Notes under the pieces: generated by a model | Databases searched by the model: none | What the model was told of the DNA's origin: nothing | What the model saw: only the letters and a program-made list of their open reading frames with translations | In this document: positions 44,561 through 54,192 of the stretch, piece after piece | Layout of the letters: each line of letters starts with the position of its first letter | Position numbering within the stretch: the first letter of the stretch is position 1 | Position numbers and translations under genes: made by a program | From: JACQFV01 sp964593585 | GTDB lineage: Bacteria > Zixibacteria > MSB-5A5 > WJJR01 | NCBI GenBank assembly: GCA_964593585.1 | Contig: CAZQIZ010000004.1 | Span: 86,314 to 150,313, forward strand | Direction: 5' to 3' | Length of the DNA: 64,000 nt

Positions 44561-45388
44561 CTACCGCGGATACCGCCCGAGTTTGATGGTGGCCAGCAGT
44601 TGCCGGTGCAAAACGGGATTGGCGGCGACCGCCTGGCCCCGGTCCAGTGTGAACGGGTTGCCGTCGAAATCGGTCACCAGCGCGCCCGCCTCCCGACAGA
44701 GTATGGTGGCGGCGGCAAAGTCCCAAGGGGAGAGTTTCATCTCCCAGAAGCCATCGAAACGTCCGGCGGCGGTCCAGGCCAGGTCCAACGCGGCGGCGCC
44801 CATGCGGCGGATGGCGCGGGCGGTCTTGGCGAAGCGGGCGAAGTGGTCCAGATTGTCGAATTCGCTGTCACGGATGTCATAGGGAAATCCGGTCGCCAGG
44901 ATTGCATGGCCCAGATCGGCGGTCTGCGAAACGGATAGCGGATGTCCATTGAGATACGCCCCGCCGCCGCTGGCGGCCGTGAACATTTCCTGTCCCATCG
45001 GGTGATAGACGATGCCGCAGATCGGCTGCTGGCCACGCCACAGTCCCAAGGACACGCAAAAGACCGGCAGGCCGTGCGCGTAGTTGGTCGTGCCATCGAG
45101 CGGGTCGACATACCAAGCATACCCGCTTCCGGTTTGCCGGTCGGAACCCTCCTCGGCAATGATCGCAAAGTCGGGGAAGGTCTTCTGCAGTGATTCGACG
45201 ATCAGCTCCTCGGCGCGACGGTCCATCTCGGTGACGAGGTTGATGGCGCCCTTCAGTTCAACGGTGCGCGCGCCGCCGAGATTGGCGGCCAGCAGATCGC
45301 CGGCGGCGCGGGCGATGGGGATGGCCGATTCCAGATACTCACGCCTGAGCGGGTCGCTCGGGGCGGGGGGTTCGGTGCGCGGCGTCAT
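44561..45388 (-). CDS. Inositol monophosphatase family protein (SuhB-like)
   Basis: 275 residues. The metal-dependent phosphatase motifs are complete: AEEGSD for the first metal Glu, DPLDGTTNYAHGLPVF, and the C-terminal PWDFAAATILCREAGA. This family includes SuhB, HisN and fructose-bisphosphatase-like enzymes; the substrate cannot be told from sequence alone. GGGAG seven bases upstream fixes the ATG at 45388, 16 bases after the ABC exporter gene; the frame to 45475 would overlap that gene. Confidence 0.92.
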   Translation of the reverse strand: MTPRTEPPAPSDPLRREYLESAIPIARAAGDLLAANLGGARTVELKGAINLVTEMDRRAEELIVESLQKTFPDFAIIAEEGSDRQTGSGYAWYVDPLDGTTNYAHGLPVFCVSLGLWRGQQPICGIVYHPMGQEMFTAASGGGAYLNGHPLSVSQTADLGHAILATGFPYDIRDSEFDNLDHFARFAKTARAIRRMGAAALDLAWTAAGRFDGFWEMKLSPWDFAAATILCREAGALVTDFDGNPFTLDRGQAVAANPVLHRQLLATIKLGRYPR

Positions 45389-45404
45389 GGATCGCTCCCT
45401 GGTG

Positions 45405-47216
45405 TCAGGCGGTAAGCCGTTCGGCATCGGCGGTGTCACGGTCGGATTCTTCCTGCAGACGGTAGAGTCGCGCATAAATGCCGTCCTGGGCCATCAGTTC
45501 GCTGTGACGTCCCATCTCGCGGACCCGTCCCTTGTGCAGGACGAGGATGCGATCGGCAGAGCGGATGGTCGAGAGGCGATGCGCAATGACAATGTTGGTG
45601 CGTCCGGCGAACACCTCGGCGAGGGCCGCCTGAATCTGCAATTCGGTGCGGTGATCAACCGACGAGGTCGCCTCATCCAGGATGAGGATGCCGGGATCGA
45701 AGGCCACGGCGCGCGCGAAGGCAACCAGTTGCTTCTCCCCCACCGACAGCCCCGAGCCGCGCTCGCCGACGCGGCGCGTCAGAGCATCGCCGTTGCCTTC
45801 GCTCAGACGCGCCAGCCCGACCCGTTCGGCGGCACGGGCCAGCGTCTCCGGCGCAAGGGAGTCATCGTCGAGGCGGAGATTGTCGAGGACCTGGCCGGAG
45901 AAGAGGAAGACATCCTGCGAGATCATGCCGACGCGGCGACGGAGTCGTCGCGGGTCCCAGGCGCGGATGTCGATGCCATCCACGCTGATGCGCCCCTTCT
46001 GGAATTCATAGAGTCGGGTGATCAGGTTGGCGATCGAGGTCTTGCCGGAACCGGTGGCGCCGACAATCGCGACGGTCTCGCCGGGGTGCACGTCGAAACT
46101 GATGTCTTCCAACACCCAGTCTTCGCCCCGATAGGCAAACCAGACATTTTCGAAGCGCACATGGCCGGGCGCCGGGGGCGTGGACGCGGCAGCCAGCGCC
46201 GGATCGGCGACAACGGCGGGCCGCGTGTCGAGGAGTTTGAAGATGCGCTCGGAGGAAGCCATCGCGCCCTGCAGAACATTGTACTTTTCGGACAGGTCGC
46301 GAATGGGCGCGTAGAATCGCTCGGCGTATTGGATGAACGCGGCCAGCGCGCCGAAGGTCATCGCCCCGGCGACCACCTGCCCGCCGCCATACCAGATGAT
46401 CAGCGCCAGCGAAATCGCGCCGATCAGTTCGACCACAGGATAAAAGACGGCGTAATGCAGGACCGAACGGAAGTGCGCGCCACGCAGTTCGGCGTTGCGC
46501 AGTTGGTGCTGCGCGAGGGTTTCGGCTTCGCAGTTGAACCCCTGCACCACCGCCACGCCCGTGACATGCTCCTGCCAGAAGGAGTTGACCTTGGCCACCA
46601 GCCGGCGCACCTCGCGGTAGGCCTCGCGCACGCGGATCTTGAAGATCCAGGTGGCCAGCGCCAACAGCGGCAGCACCGCAAATGTGACCAGCGCCATCTT
46701 CGGATTGAGATAGACCATGGCCGCCACGATGGCGATCAGCGTCAGGATGTCGCCGAAGATGGTCACCACGCCGGAGGCGAACAGCTCGTTGAGTTGATTG
46801 ACGTCACCGGTCACGCGGGTCAACAGCCGCCCGACCGGGTTGCGATCGAAGAATTTCATGTCGAGCGTGAGCAGGTGATCGAACAACTGCGTGCGCATAT
46901 CGAGCATCGCCCGCTGCCCAATCCACTGCATGGTGATCATGTGCAGGAATTGAATCACAAACTGCGCGGCGAGGATGCCCAGATAGACCAGCGCCCAGTC
47001 CAACAGCCCGGCCATGTCCTTTTCGGCGATGGGGCCGTCGATGATGCGCGCGATCACCCACGGCCCGGCGATGGCCAGGCCGGACGCGGCAATGAGAAGC
47101 AGCAGCGAGGCGAAGACCGCCCAGCGATAGGGACGCAGGTAGCCGACCAACCGCCGCATCAGGCGGTGATCGTAGGCCTTGCTGAGGGCCTCATCTTCAA
47201 AGAACGGCTCGGACAT
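45405..47216 (-). CDS. ABC exporter half-transporter (canonical ATPase site)
   Basis: About 603 residues. Six-helix type I exporter domain (about 20-320) followed by a nucleotide-binding domain with Walker A VGATGSGKTS, Q-loop SQDVFLFSG, an LSVGEKQ signature and Walker B LILDEATSSVD with the catalytic Glu, then the switch IAHRLST. It starts four bases after the stop of the second half-transporter, whose Walker B carries Asp instead of Glu. The two therefore form a heterodimeric exporter of the BmrCD/TmrAB/MdlAB kind. The cargo (drug, lipid or peptide) is unknown. Confidence 0.92.
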   Translation of the reverse strand: MSEPFFEDEALSKAYDHRLMRRLVGYLRPYRWAVFASLLLLIAASGLAIAGPWVIARIIDGPIAEKDMAGLLDWALVYLGILAAQFVIQFLHMITMQWIGQRAMLDMRTQLFDHLLTLDMKFFDRNPVGRLLTRVTGDVNQLNELFASGVVTIFGDILTLIAIVAAMVYLNPKMALVTFAVLPLLALATWIFKIRVREAYREVRRLVAKVNSFWQEHVTGVAVVQGFNCEAETLAQHQLRNAELRGAHFRSVLHYAVFYPVVELIGAISLALIIWYGGGQVVAGAMTFGALAAFIQYAERFYAPIRDLSEKYNVLQGAMASSERIFKLLDTRPAVVADPALAAASTPPAPGHVRFENVWFAYRGEDWVLEDISFDVHPGETVAIVGATGSGKTSIANLITRLYEFQKGRISVDGIDIRAWDPRRLRRRVGMISQDVFLFSGQVLDNLRLDDDSLAPETLARAAERVGLARLSEGNGDALTRRVGERGSGLSVGEKQLVAFARAVAFDPGILILDEATSSVDHRTELQIQAALAEVFAGRTNIVIAHRLSTIRSADRILVLHKGRVREMGRHSELMAQDGIYARLYRLQEESDRDTADAERLTA

Positions 47217-47220
47217 CGTT

Positions 47221-49044
47221 CTACATGCGCTCCAGTTCTTCGATGATCGCCTCGCGGGCCACCCAGCGGGCGTAGGCGCCGCCGCGGGCGACCAGTTCGT
47301 CGTGCGATCCGGCATCGACCAGCCGCCCCTCCTCGAGGAAGAGGATGCGGTCGACGCGCGCCAGGGTGGCAATGCGGTGGGTGATCAGGATGATGATGCG
47401 CGTGCCGAACTGCGCCGCGAGGCGGTCGGTGATTTCGCGTTCGGTTTGGGCGTCGACGGCGCTGAAGGCATCGTCGAGCACCAGCACATCGGCGTCGGCG
47501 GCCAGCGCGCGGGCCAGAGTGACCCGCTGCTTCTGCCCGCCGGAGAGCGTGATGCCGCGTTCGCCGACGACGGTCTCATACCCGTGCGGGAACTCGGCGA
47601 CATCCTTGGCGAAGGCGGCGCTCTCGGCCAGCCGCCGGGTGTCATCGTCGCCGGTGACGCGACCGGTCAGGTTGATATTGGCCCGCAGTGTTTCTGAGAA
47701 CAGAAACGACTCCTGCGGCACCATGGCGATACGCGCACGCCACAGCGCGCGCGGCACGGCGTTGGCATCGACACCGGCCAGAAACAGCGTGTGATCGGGC
47801 ACGGGATACCGTCGCCAGAGCAGGTGGGCGATGGTTGATTTGCCCGACCCGGTCGGGCCGGCGATGGCCACCGTCTCGCCGGGATGGATGACAAAGGAGA
47901 TGTCGAAAAGCGCCCACTCACGGCCACGGGCCTCCGATGCGCCGTCGGCGGCCGGGGCGGCGCCATAGGCAAACGAGAGATGGCGGAATTCCAGCGGCCC
48001 GCGTTCGATCCGCGACACCGCGGGAACCGCCGGCTCGATGATGGCGGACTTGGTCTGCAGGACCGCGCCGATGCGCTGCAGGGAGACCACCCCGCGCTGG
48101 TAGAGCGACACCACCCAACCCAGCGCGATCATCGGCCAGATGAGCATGCCGAGATAGACCGAGAAGGCGACGAGCGTGCCGAGATCGATCCGCCCTTCGA
48201 TCACACCGCGTCCGCCGACGATCAGCACCAGCACGATGGCGGCGCTGGACAGCAGGGTCATCAGCGGCATGTAAGCGCCATACATCGCGACCAGACGCAT
48301 GTTAAGCCGGAACAGCTCCTTGCTGTCGCGAACAAAGCGGCGGCTGCGGTCCTCCTCGCGGGAGAAGGCGCGCAGGACACGGATCCCGGCGAAGGACTCC
48401 TGCACCGACGCCGACAGCGCCGAGAACATCTCCTGAATCGCCATCAGGCGTTTGTGCGCGACGCCGCCCAGCAGGTTGGTGACGACCGCCAGGACCGGCA
48501 GCGGCGTGAGCACCCAAAGCGCCAGTTGCCAGTCGAGATGGAACATCAGCGGCATCGCCACCAGCGCCACGACCAGCGTGTTGACCCCCTGCATGATTCC
48601 GGGGCCGATCATCATTCGGACCTGCTCGATGTCCGAAGAGGCGCGGGTAATGATGTCGCCGGTGGGCGTGCGGTCGAAGAAGGTGCCGTCGAGTTTGAGA
48701 ATGTGCCCGAAGAGATCGCCGCGCAGATCATACTCGATCTTGCGCGACGCCCAGATCACCGTCCGCCGCACCATGAAGCGGAAAAGGCCGGAGACCAGCA
48801 TCAAAAGGACGATCAGCGCGGCATCCCAGGCCAGCAGGGAAGCATCGCCGCCATGCTCGATGCGGTTGATAGCGCGCCGCAGCACCAACGGTGACAGCAG
48901 CTCCAGCGCGTTGGTGACAACGATCGCCGCCAGCCCCCACCAGAAGTAGCGACGGTACCGCTTGACGTATGGGAAGATGAGACGCAGACGTTGCAGCATA
49001 CGCGGGTCGGAGCGGCGGCCAGAACCATCCGCCGGGCCGGTCAC
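47221..49044 (-). CDS. ABC exporter half-transporter (degenerate ATPase site)
   Basis: 607 residues, possibly starting with GTG. Exporter transmembrane domain (about 25-330), then Walker A AGPTGSGKST, Q-loop PQESFLFSE, signature LSGGQKQRVTLARA, and Walker B VLVLDDAFSAVD, where the catalytic Glu is replaced by Asp; the switch is THRIAT. An Asp here marks the non-catalytic subunit of heterodimeric exporters. Its partner is the next gene. Confidence 0.92.
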   Translation of the reverse strand: MTGPADGSGRRSDPRMLQRLRLIFPYVKRYRRYFWWGLAAIVVTNALELLSPLVLRRAINRIEHGGDASLLAWDAALIVLLMLVSGLFRFMVRRTVIWASRKIEYDLRGDLFGHILKLDGTFFDRTPTGDIITRASSDIEQVRMMIGPGIMQGVNTLVVALVAMPLMFHLDWQLALWVLTPLPVLAVVTNLLGGVAHKRLMAIQEMFSALSASVQESFAGIRVLRAFSREEDRSRRFVRDSKELFRLNMRLVAMYGAYMPLMTLLSSAAIVLVLIVGGRGVIEGRIDLGTLVAFSVYLGMLIWPMIALGWVVSLYQRGVVSLQRIGAVLQTKSAIIEPAVPAVSRIERGPLEFRHLSFAYGAAPAADGASEARGREWALFDISFVIHPGETVAIAGPTGSGKSTIAHLLWRRYPVPDHTLFLAGVDANAVPRALWRARIAMVPQESFLFSETLRANINLTGRVTGDDDTRRLAESAAFAKDVAEFPHGYETVVGERGITLSGGQKQRVTLARALAADADVLVLDDAFSAVDAQTEREITDRLAAQFGTRIIILITHRIATLARVDRILFLEEGRLVDAGSHDELVARGGAYARWVAREAIIEELERM

Positions 49045-49113
49045 AATCTAACGGCTGACCGGGGCCGATGTTGGCCTTTTTCTCGCTGGCGTGCGAAAAA
49101 GCGGCGAGTGTGC

Positions 49114-50019
49114 TCAGAAGAGCCGGACGTCGACTTTGAGATACTTCCGCGGATGCTCACGGATATCGCGCACCAGCGCGTCGATGTCCGCGGCGGTGGC
49201 TTCCCAGCGTCGCAGCAGTTGGTCGTCGTGCAAAAGGCGCGGCAGCGTGCCTTCGCCGTTCTGCAGGTCGGCGACCAATTGATGGGCCGCGCCGGCCAGC
49301 GAATCGAGGCGATCGGCGAAGTGCGCGAGATGGGCGGTGGTCGTGTCGAGACGAGCGACGGAGCGGTTGATCGCGTGCTCGTTGGTTTCCATCGTTTGCC
49401 GCAACCGTCGCGCCGCCTCGCCGAAGTCGGCCACGGCGCGGTCGACGCCGGTCTGATTGCGCTCGATCAGATCCGATGTCTGACGCGCCACTCGTTCCAG
49501 GCCGGCGGTGATCGCGGCAATGCGCTGCAGGGTGGTGTCGGAGCCGATGGTGGCGCGCACGGCAACCACCAGCTCGCGGACATCCTCGGTCATGCGGCCC
49601 ATCAGGCCCATGACCTCCGGGATGCCGGTGTCGTACTCGCCGCGCGCGACCGAGTCGCGCGGCATCGGCTCGGCCGATGTCCCGGTGCGCACGTCGACAA
49701 ACCGTTCGCCCATTAACCCGACATTTTTGATGGTGAATTCGGCGTCGGACCGCAGTTGGACGTCGTTGGCGAAGTACATCCCGACTTTGACCCCGCCCTC
49801 GGCCAGATCGATCGAGGCGACTTTGCCCTTGTTTACGCCGGAGATTGAGACCGGATCACCGGTCGAGAGCGTACCGATGTTGGGAAACCAGACATACTGA
49901 ACGTAGCGGCTGCGTTCGAGGCGAAAGCCCTTCAGCCAGAGCAGACCGGAAATGAGGATCAAAAGCGCGATGAGAACCGTCGCGCCCACCTTCAGTTCGG
50001 CTTTGGATGACCCGTCCAA
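49114..50019 (-). CDS. MlaD/MCE-domain lipid-transport protein
   Basis: 301 residues with a TTG start preceded by GGAGGGGAAGG. An N-terminal anchor (ATVLIALLILISGLLWLKGF) leads to an MCE domain (about 35-115: VQYVWFPNIGTLSTGDPVSISGVNKGKVASI), then a long helical part. MCE proteins form hexameric rings that carry phospholipids between membranes. The matching ATPase (MlaF) and permease (MlaE) are not in the window. Its neighbours are ABC exporters, so the substrate system is uncertain. Confidence 0.88.
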   Translation of the reverse strand: MDGSSKAELKVGATVLIALLILISGLLWLKGFRLERSRYVQYVWFPNIGTLSTGDPVSISGVNKGKVASIDLAEGGVKVGMYFANDVQLRSDAEFTIKNVGLMGERFVDVRTGTSAEPMPRDSVARGEYDTGIPEVMGLMGRMTEDVRELVVAVRATIGSDTTLQRIAAITAGLERVARQTSDLIERNQTGVDRAVADFGEAARRLRQTMETNEHAINRSVARLDTTTAHLAHFADRLDSLAGAAHQLVADLQNGEGTLPRLLHDDQLLRRWEATAADIDALVRDIREHPRKYLKVDVRLF

Positions 50020-50121
50020 ACGCCCTTCCCCTCCCGCGGCCGGCCCGGGTTAAGGCCCGGACACGCTCCCCGGCCATTTCTTACTTGTATCGGAAAAATC
50101 GCCCCGCGTTCCAGCCCCGCG

Positions 50122-51090
50122 TTACTCGGTGTCGGACTCGAGGTACTGCGCGGTGGCGTGCCGGCGCATCATCTCCTCGGTGAGGGCGCGCGAGAATTCG
50201 CGCGGAGTGTGGACGCCATAGACCTTGAGCATGTGGTTCATCGCGATGACCTCGGAGATCACCGTGATGTTCTTGCCCGGCGACAGCGGCAGGGTAACCA
50301 GCGGGATCTCGGCGCCGAGGATCGTGGTGTATTTGTCTTCGAGGCCGAGACGTTCGTACTCGACATCCTCCCGCCACAGTTCCAGTCGGACCTCGACTTC
50401 GATGCGCTTCTGGAGCCGGACGGCGCGGATGCCGAAGAGCTTCTCGACATTGATGATGCCGACGCCGCGGATCTCCATGTGGTGGCCCAAGTGCTCGCCG
50501 GCAGTGCCAATAATGACCTGCGGCGCGCGGCGGGTGATGCGCACGACATCGTCGGCAACCAGACGGTGGCCACGTTCGATCAGGTCGAGCGCGATTTCCG
50601 ATTTGCCGATCCCCGACCGTCCGGTGTAGAGCAGGCCGATGCCGTACACGTCGACAAAGGTGCCATGGATCTGGGTGGTGGGGGCGAAACGGACATCGAG
50701 GTACACCGAGAGCCGGTTGATGAAGTCGGTGGTGGAAAGCCGGGTGCCCAAAAGCGGGATCTGGTATTTGTCCGCCAGTTCGATCATCTCGGCCGGCACC
50801 GCCTGGTTCTTGGTCACGATCACCAGCGGCACCCCGGTCTGATAAAGCATATCGAGAATGTCGCGCCGGCGCTCGGGGGACAGAGATTCCAGGAAGGTGA
50901 TCTCGGTCTCCCCGAGCACCTGCGTGCGGGTGCGGGGGAAGCGGTCAACGTAGCCGGTGAGGGCCAGACCGGGCCGGTGAATCTCGGCGTTGATGATCTG
51001 CTTTTTGAGTCCCAGGCGTCCGGCGAGTACGGTCAGGTCGAATTGCTCCCGCCGGTCCTCGAGCAGACGTTCAATGGTCACCGCGTCCAT
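50122..51090 (-). CDS. hprK: HPr kinase/phosphorylase
   Basis: 322 residues. An N-terminal regulatory domain precedes the kinase core: P-loop YTGRSGIGKSEIALDLIERGH (Lys in the Walker A), VADD, and the HprK signature EIRGVGIINVEKLFG. It phosphorylates HPr on Ser-46 under high-energy conditions and removes it again. GAGGGG before the ATG at 51090 supports the start. No HPr, EI or EIIA gene is in the window, but hpf, rpoN and glpX are next to it, a typical rpoN-linked group. Confidence 0.95.
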   Translation of the reverse strand: MDAVTIERLLEDRREQFDLTVLAGRLGLKKQIINAEIHRPGLALTGYVDRFPRTRTQVLGETEITFLESLSPERRRDILDMLYQTGVPLVIVTKNQAVPAEMIELADKYQIPLLGTRLSTTDFINRLSVYLDVRFAPTTQIHGTFVDVYGIGLLYTGRSGIGKSEIALDLIERGHRLVADDVVRITRRAPQVIIGTAGEHLGHHMEIRGVGIINVEKLFGIRAVRLQKRIEVEVRLELWREDVEYERLGLEDKYTTILGAEIPLVTLPLSPGKNITVISEVIAMNHMLKVYGVHTPREFSRALTEEMMRRHATAQYLESDTE

Positions 51091-51115
51091 GCCGCCCCCT
51101 CATTCCCGATGCGCG

Positions 51116-51466
51116 TCACTGGGCCAGGGTTTCGCCGTTGCGCAGGGAGGCCGTCTTGGCCTCGATGATCGCCTTCGGATCCTTCTCCTTGAGCCGGTCC
51201 TTATACTTTTTGAGTTGGGCTTCCATCTTGCCGGCGGCCTCATCGATGGCGGTGCGCATGTCGCCGGCCTCGGCGCTGCCGGTCAGCAGGGTGCCGTGCA
51301 CCTGCGCCGAGGTCTCGGCCAGATGACGGTGCTTGTCGACTTCGAGAATCCAGTGGAGATCGACGATATTGGAAAAGAAACGTTCGAATTGACGGGAGCG
51401 GTGCTCAACGTGGTTCTTGATTTCGCTGGTGAGCTCAAAATGACGCGCGGTCACTCGTACGGACAT
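51116..51466 (-). CDS. hpf: Ribosome hibernation promoting factor (short HPF)
   Basis: 116 residues of the HPF/YfiA family. The start VRVTARHFELTSEIKNHVE and the basic helices ending LKKYKDRLKEK match the short form, which binds the decoding centre and helps make 100S dimers. AAAGGAG six bases upstream gives a confident ATG. The C-terminal 20 residues do not resemble the long-form dimerisation domain. It lies between hprK and glpX. Confidence 0.92.
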   Translation of the reverse strand: MSVRVTARHFELTSEIKNHVEHRSRQFERFFSNIVDLHWILEVDKHRHLAETSAQVHGTLLTGSAEAGDMRTAIDEAAGKMEAQLKKYKDRLKEKDPKAIIEAKTASLRNGETLAQ

Positions 51467-51568
51467 CTCCGTCTCCTTTCCCGCCGCATGCTGTAAACCA
51501 GCACACGGGATTCATGTGGGCCGTGCCAGACAACGCCAAGTCGATCCAAGGGCGGCGCATGGGCGCCG

Positions 51569-52543
51569 CTACGCCTCCTTGTAGTGCGCGAACGCGGTGC
51601 CGCGCTGCGCGGAGTGCCGGGTTTCAATGATGCGGATGCTGCGGGTCAGCGAGCGCATCACGATGGAATGGGTGGTGGCGCCCTGCGCGGTGAACTGAAC
51701 GCCGCGCAGCATGTCGCCGTTGGTGACGCCGGTGGCGGCGAACATGATGTTGTCGCCGCGCGCCAGCTCGCTTTCGGTGTAGATGCGATTGATGTCGGTG
51801 ACGCCCATGGCGCGGGCGCGCTCGATTTCGGTCTGATTGCGGGGCCGCAGCCGTCCCTGCAGGGCGCCGCCAACGCAGCGCAGCGCCGCGGCGGCCAGAA
51901 CGCCTTCCGGCGCGCCGCCGGTGCCCATGAGCACGTTGACGCCGGTGTCGGGCAACGCCGTGGCGATGGCGGCGGACACATCGCCATCGGGAATGAGCTG
52001 GATGCGGCAACCGATCTTGCGCACATCGGTGATCAGGTCGGCGTGCCGGTCGCGGTCGAGTATGACCACCGTGAGGTTTTCCACGGGCATGCCCAGGGCG
52101 TCGGCGACATTGTGCAGGTTCTCGGCGGTCGATTTGCGCAGATCGATGGCCTCGCGGGCCTCCTCGCCGACGGCGATCTTCTCCATGTAGGTGTCAGGTG
52201 CGTGCAGGAAGTGCCCCTTGGCGGCCATGGCGACCACGGCCAGCGCGTTGGGGCGCGCATAAGCCACCGAGTTGGTGCACTCCAGCGGATCGAGGGCAAT
52301 GTCCACCTGGGGTCCCTTGCCGGTGCCCACGCGCTCGCCGATGTAGAGCATCGGCGCCTCGTCGCGCTCCCCTTCGCCAATCACCACGGTGCCATCGAAG
52401 TCAATCTCGTTGAACACCGACCGCATCGCTTTGACCGCGGCCTGGTCGGCGGCGTTTTTGTCCCCCTTTCCCAGCCATTGCGCCGAGGCCAACGCCGCCG
52501 CCTCGGTGACACGGACCATCTCAAGTCCTAAGTGGCGATCCAT
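51569..52543 (-). CDS. glpX: Fructose-1,6-bisphosphatase class II (GlpX)
   Basis: About 324 residues from the ATG at 52543, preceded by AGGAGCGCG; it begins MDRHLGLEMVRVTEAAALA, the normal family start. Motifs: GDKNAADQAAVKAMR, IGEGERDEAPMLYIGE, and a C-terminal IPDGDVSAAI with GTGGAPEGVLAAAALRC. The substrate-binding DPIEGT motif of E. coli GlpX is DPLECT here; Gly to Cys at this place is unusual. The position between rpoN and hpf/hprK suggests joint control of carbon flux. Confidence 0.92.
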   Translation of the reverse strand: MDRHLGLEMVRVTEAAALASAQWLGKGDKNAADQAAVKAMRSVFNEIDFDGTVVIGEGERDEAPMLYIGERVGTGKGPQVDIALDPLECTNSVAYARPNALAVVAMAAKGHFLHAPDTYMEKIAVGEEAREAIDLRKSTAENLHNVADALGMPVENLTVVILDRDRHADLITDVRKIGCRIQLIPDGDVSAAIATALPDTGVNVLMGTGGAPEGVLAAAALRCVGGALQGRLRPRNQTEIERARAMGVTDINRIYTESELARGDNIMFAATGVTNGDMLRGVQFTAQGATTHSIVMRSLTRSIRIIETRHSAQRGTAFAHYKEA

Positions 52544-52692
52544 CGCGCTCCTGATGATGTGCTTGGAGAATGTCGTCGGTTGTCCGAAATCGGTTCCGTC
52601 CGGCCCATGAAAACGGGACAGGCCAATGATACACCTGTCCCGGAAAGCACGCAATCACGGTTGAGCAGGAGCGGATCGGCGTCAAGGCAACC

Positions 52693-54192
52693 TTACTCCC
52701 ACAGGGTTGAGGCCGCGGACTTGGCGGCGGAGACCGAGGGCGGCGCGGAGACGTCCTCCGCCGGCTTGGCCGGACGGTCGAAGACCTTGCGGCGGAACCG
52801 CGCCGCGGGGATGTGCAGTTCCTCGCGGTACTTGGTCACGGTGCGCCGGGCCATCTTGACCCCCTCGGACTGCAGTTTCTGGTAGATCTCCTGATCGGAC
52901 AGCGGATTGGAGGGGTCCTCGGCGGCCACGATCGCGGCGATCCGTTGCTTGACCGAGGTCTTGGTGACAGATTCGCCGTCGGATTTCTCAACGCCTGAGT
53001 TGAAGAAGAACTTGATCTCGTAGACCCCCTGCGGGGTCTGGACATACTTGTCGTTGGCGACGCGTGAGATGGTGGCCACATTCACACCGACTTTGCGGGC
53101 GATGTCTTCCATGATGAGGGGCTTGAGAAACGATGGCCCCTTCTCGAAGAACTCGCGCTGCTCCTCAACGATCGCCTCCATCACGCGCACCATAGTCGAA
53201 CGCCGCTGGTTGATGGCGTTGAGCAGCCAGCGGGCCTGTTCGAGTTTCTCGCGCACGTACTGCTTGGTCTCTGTGGGGACATTCTGGCCGCGTTTGAGCA
53301 GATCGCGGTAGGCGCCATTGATGCGAAGGCGAGGCACGTTGCGGTCGTTGTGATAGACCACATATTGCTCCTCAATGCGCTCGACCATGAGGTCGGGCAC
53401 GACGGGCCGGGCGGCGACGGTGAAACGGCCCTGGGCCGGGCGCGGCGAGAGATGCCGCAACTCCTCCATCGCCTGCTGGACCTTTTCGACCGCGACGCCG
53501 AGCGACTGCGCCAGTTGCATGTGCGTCTTGCGGTCCAGTTCGTGGAAATGCTCGGCGACGATGCGCGCCGCCAGCGAGTCGGCCAAATCCTTCTGCGCCA
53601 ACTGCAACAGCAACGCTTCGCGCAGATCGCGGGCCCCCACGCCGGGTGGATCGAAGGTCTGGACCAACCGCAGCACCTTTTCCACTTTGGCGGGATCGAC
53701 CTTCAAGTCGGCGGCCAGTTCCTCGACGGTCATGTGCAGGAGCCCATCATCATCGAGATTGCCGATGATGTACTCGCCGATTTCGAGGTCCTCATCGGCG
53801 GTCTTGGCCAATTGCAACTGCTCGATCAAATGGTCGTAAAGCGTGATCTCCGCCACCGGCGTGTGTTCGAGCATCTCTTCGGACTGCTCGGAGACGCGGC
53901 GCGGGACGAATTCGGAGCCCTCGTCGAGATACGTGGACCAGTCGAAATCGGCCTCGGGTCCCGCCTCGGTCGGCTTCACCTCAGTCTGCGCCGGCTCGGC
54001 GATCAGCTGCTCTTCCTTGATCTCTTCCGGCTCGGTCTCGATCGCTTCGACTTCTTCCAAGAGCGGATTGGTGGCCAGTTCCTGACGAAGTGTCTGCTCC
54101 AGTTTGAGGACCGGCATCTGCAGCATCTTCAGCGACTGAATCAGCTGCGGCGCCATGACCTGACGCAGACCCAGACGAAGTTCAAGTTTCAC
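52693..54192 (-). CDS. rpoN: RNA polymerase sigma-54 factor
   Basis: 499 residues. The glutamine-rich activator region (LGLRQVMAPQLIQSLKMLQMPVLKLEQ) is at the start, the core-binding part near 110-230, and the helix-turn-helix plus RpoN box (ARRTVTKYREEL) near the C-terminus. It needs a AAA+ activator, none of which is in the window. The start is GTG at 54192 with GGGAGG ten bases upstream; an ATGTAA start-stop lies between them. Confidence 0.96.
   Translation of the reverse strand: MKLELRLGLRQVMAPQLIQSLKMLQMPVLKLEQTLRQELATNPLLEEVEAIETEPEEIKEEQLIAEPAQTEVKPTEAGPEADFDWSTYLDEGSEFVPRRVSEQSEEMLEHTPVAEITLYDHLIEQLQLAKTADEDLEIGEYIIGNLDDDGLLHMTVEELAADLKVDPAKVEKVLRLVQTFDPPGVGARDLREALLLQLAQKDLADSLAARIVAEHFHELDRKTHMQLAQSLGVAVEKVQQAMEELRHLSPRPAQGRFTVAARPVVPDLMVERIEEQYVVYHNDRNVPRLRINGAYRDLLKRGQNVPTETKQYVREKLEQARWLLNAINQRRSTMVRVMEAIVEEQREFFEKGPSFLKPLIMEDIARKVGVNVATISRVANDKYVQTPQGVYEIKFFFNSGVEKSDGESVTKTSVKQRIAAIVAAEDPSNPLSDQEIYQKLQSEGVKMARRTVTKYREELHIPAARFRRKVFDRPAKPAEDVSAPPSVSAAKSAASTLWE

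Noticed and set aside
45084..47246. 720-codon open frame on the plus strand
   Set aside because: It is antisense to the ABC exporter and phosphatase genes, has no family pattern and arises from GC-rich codon bias.
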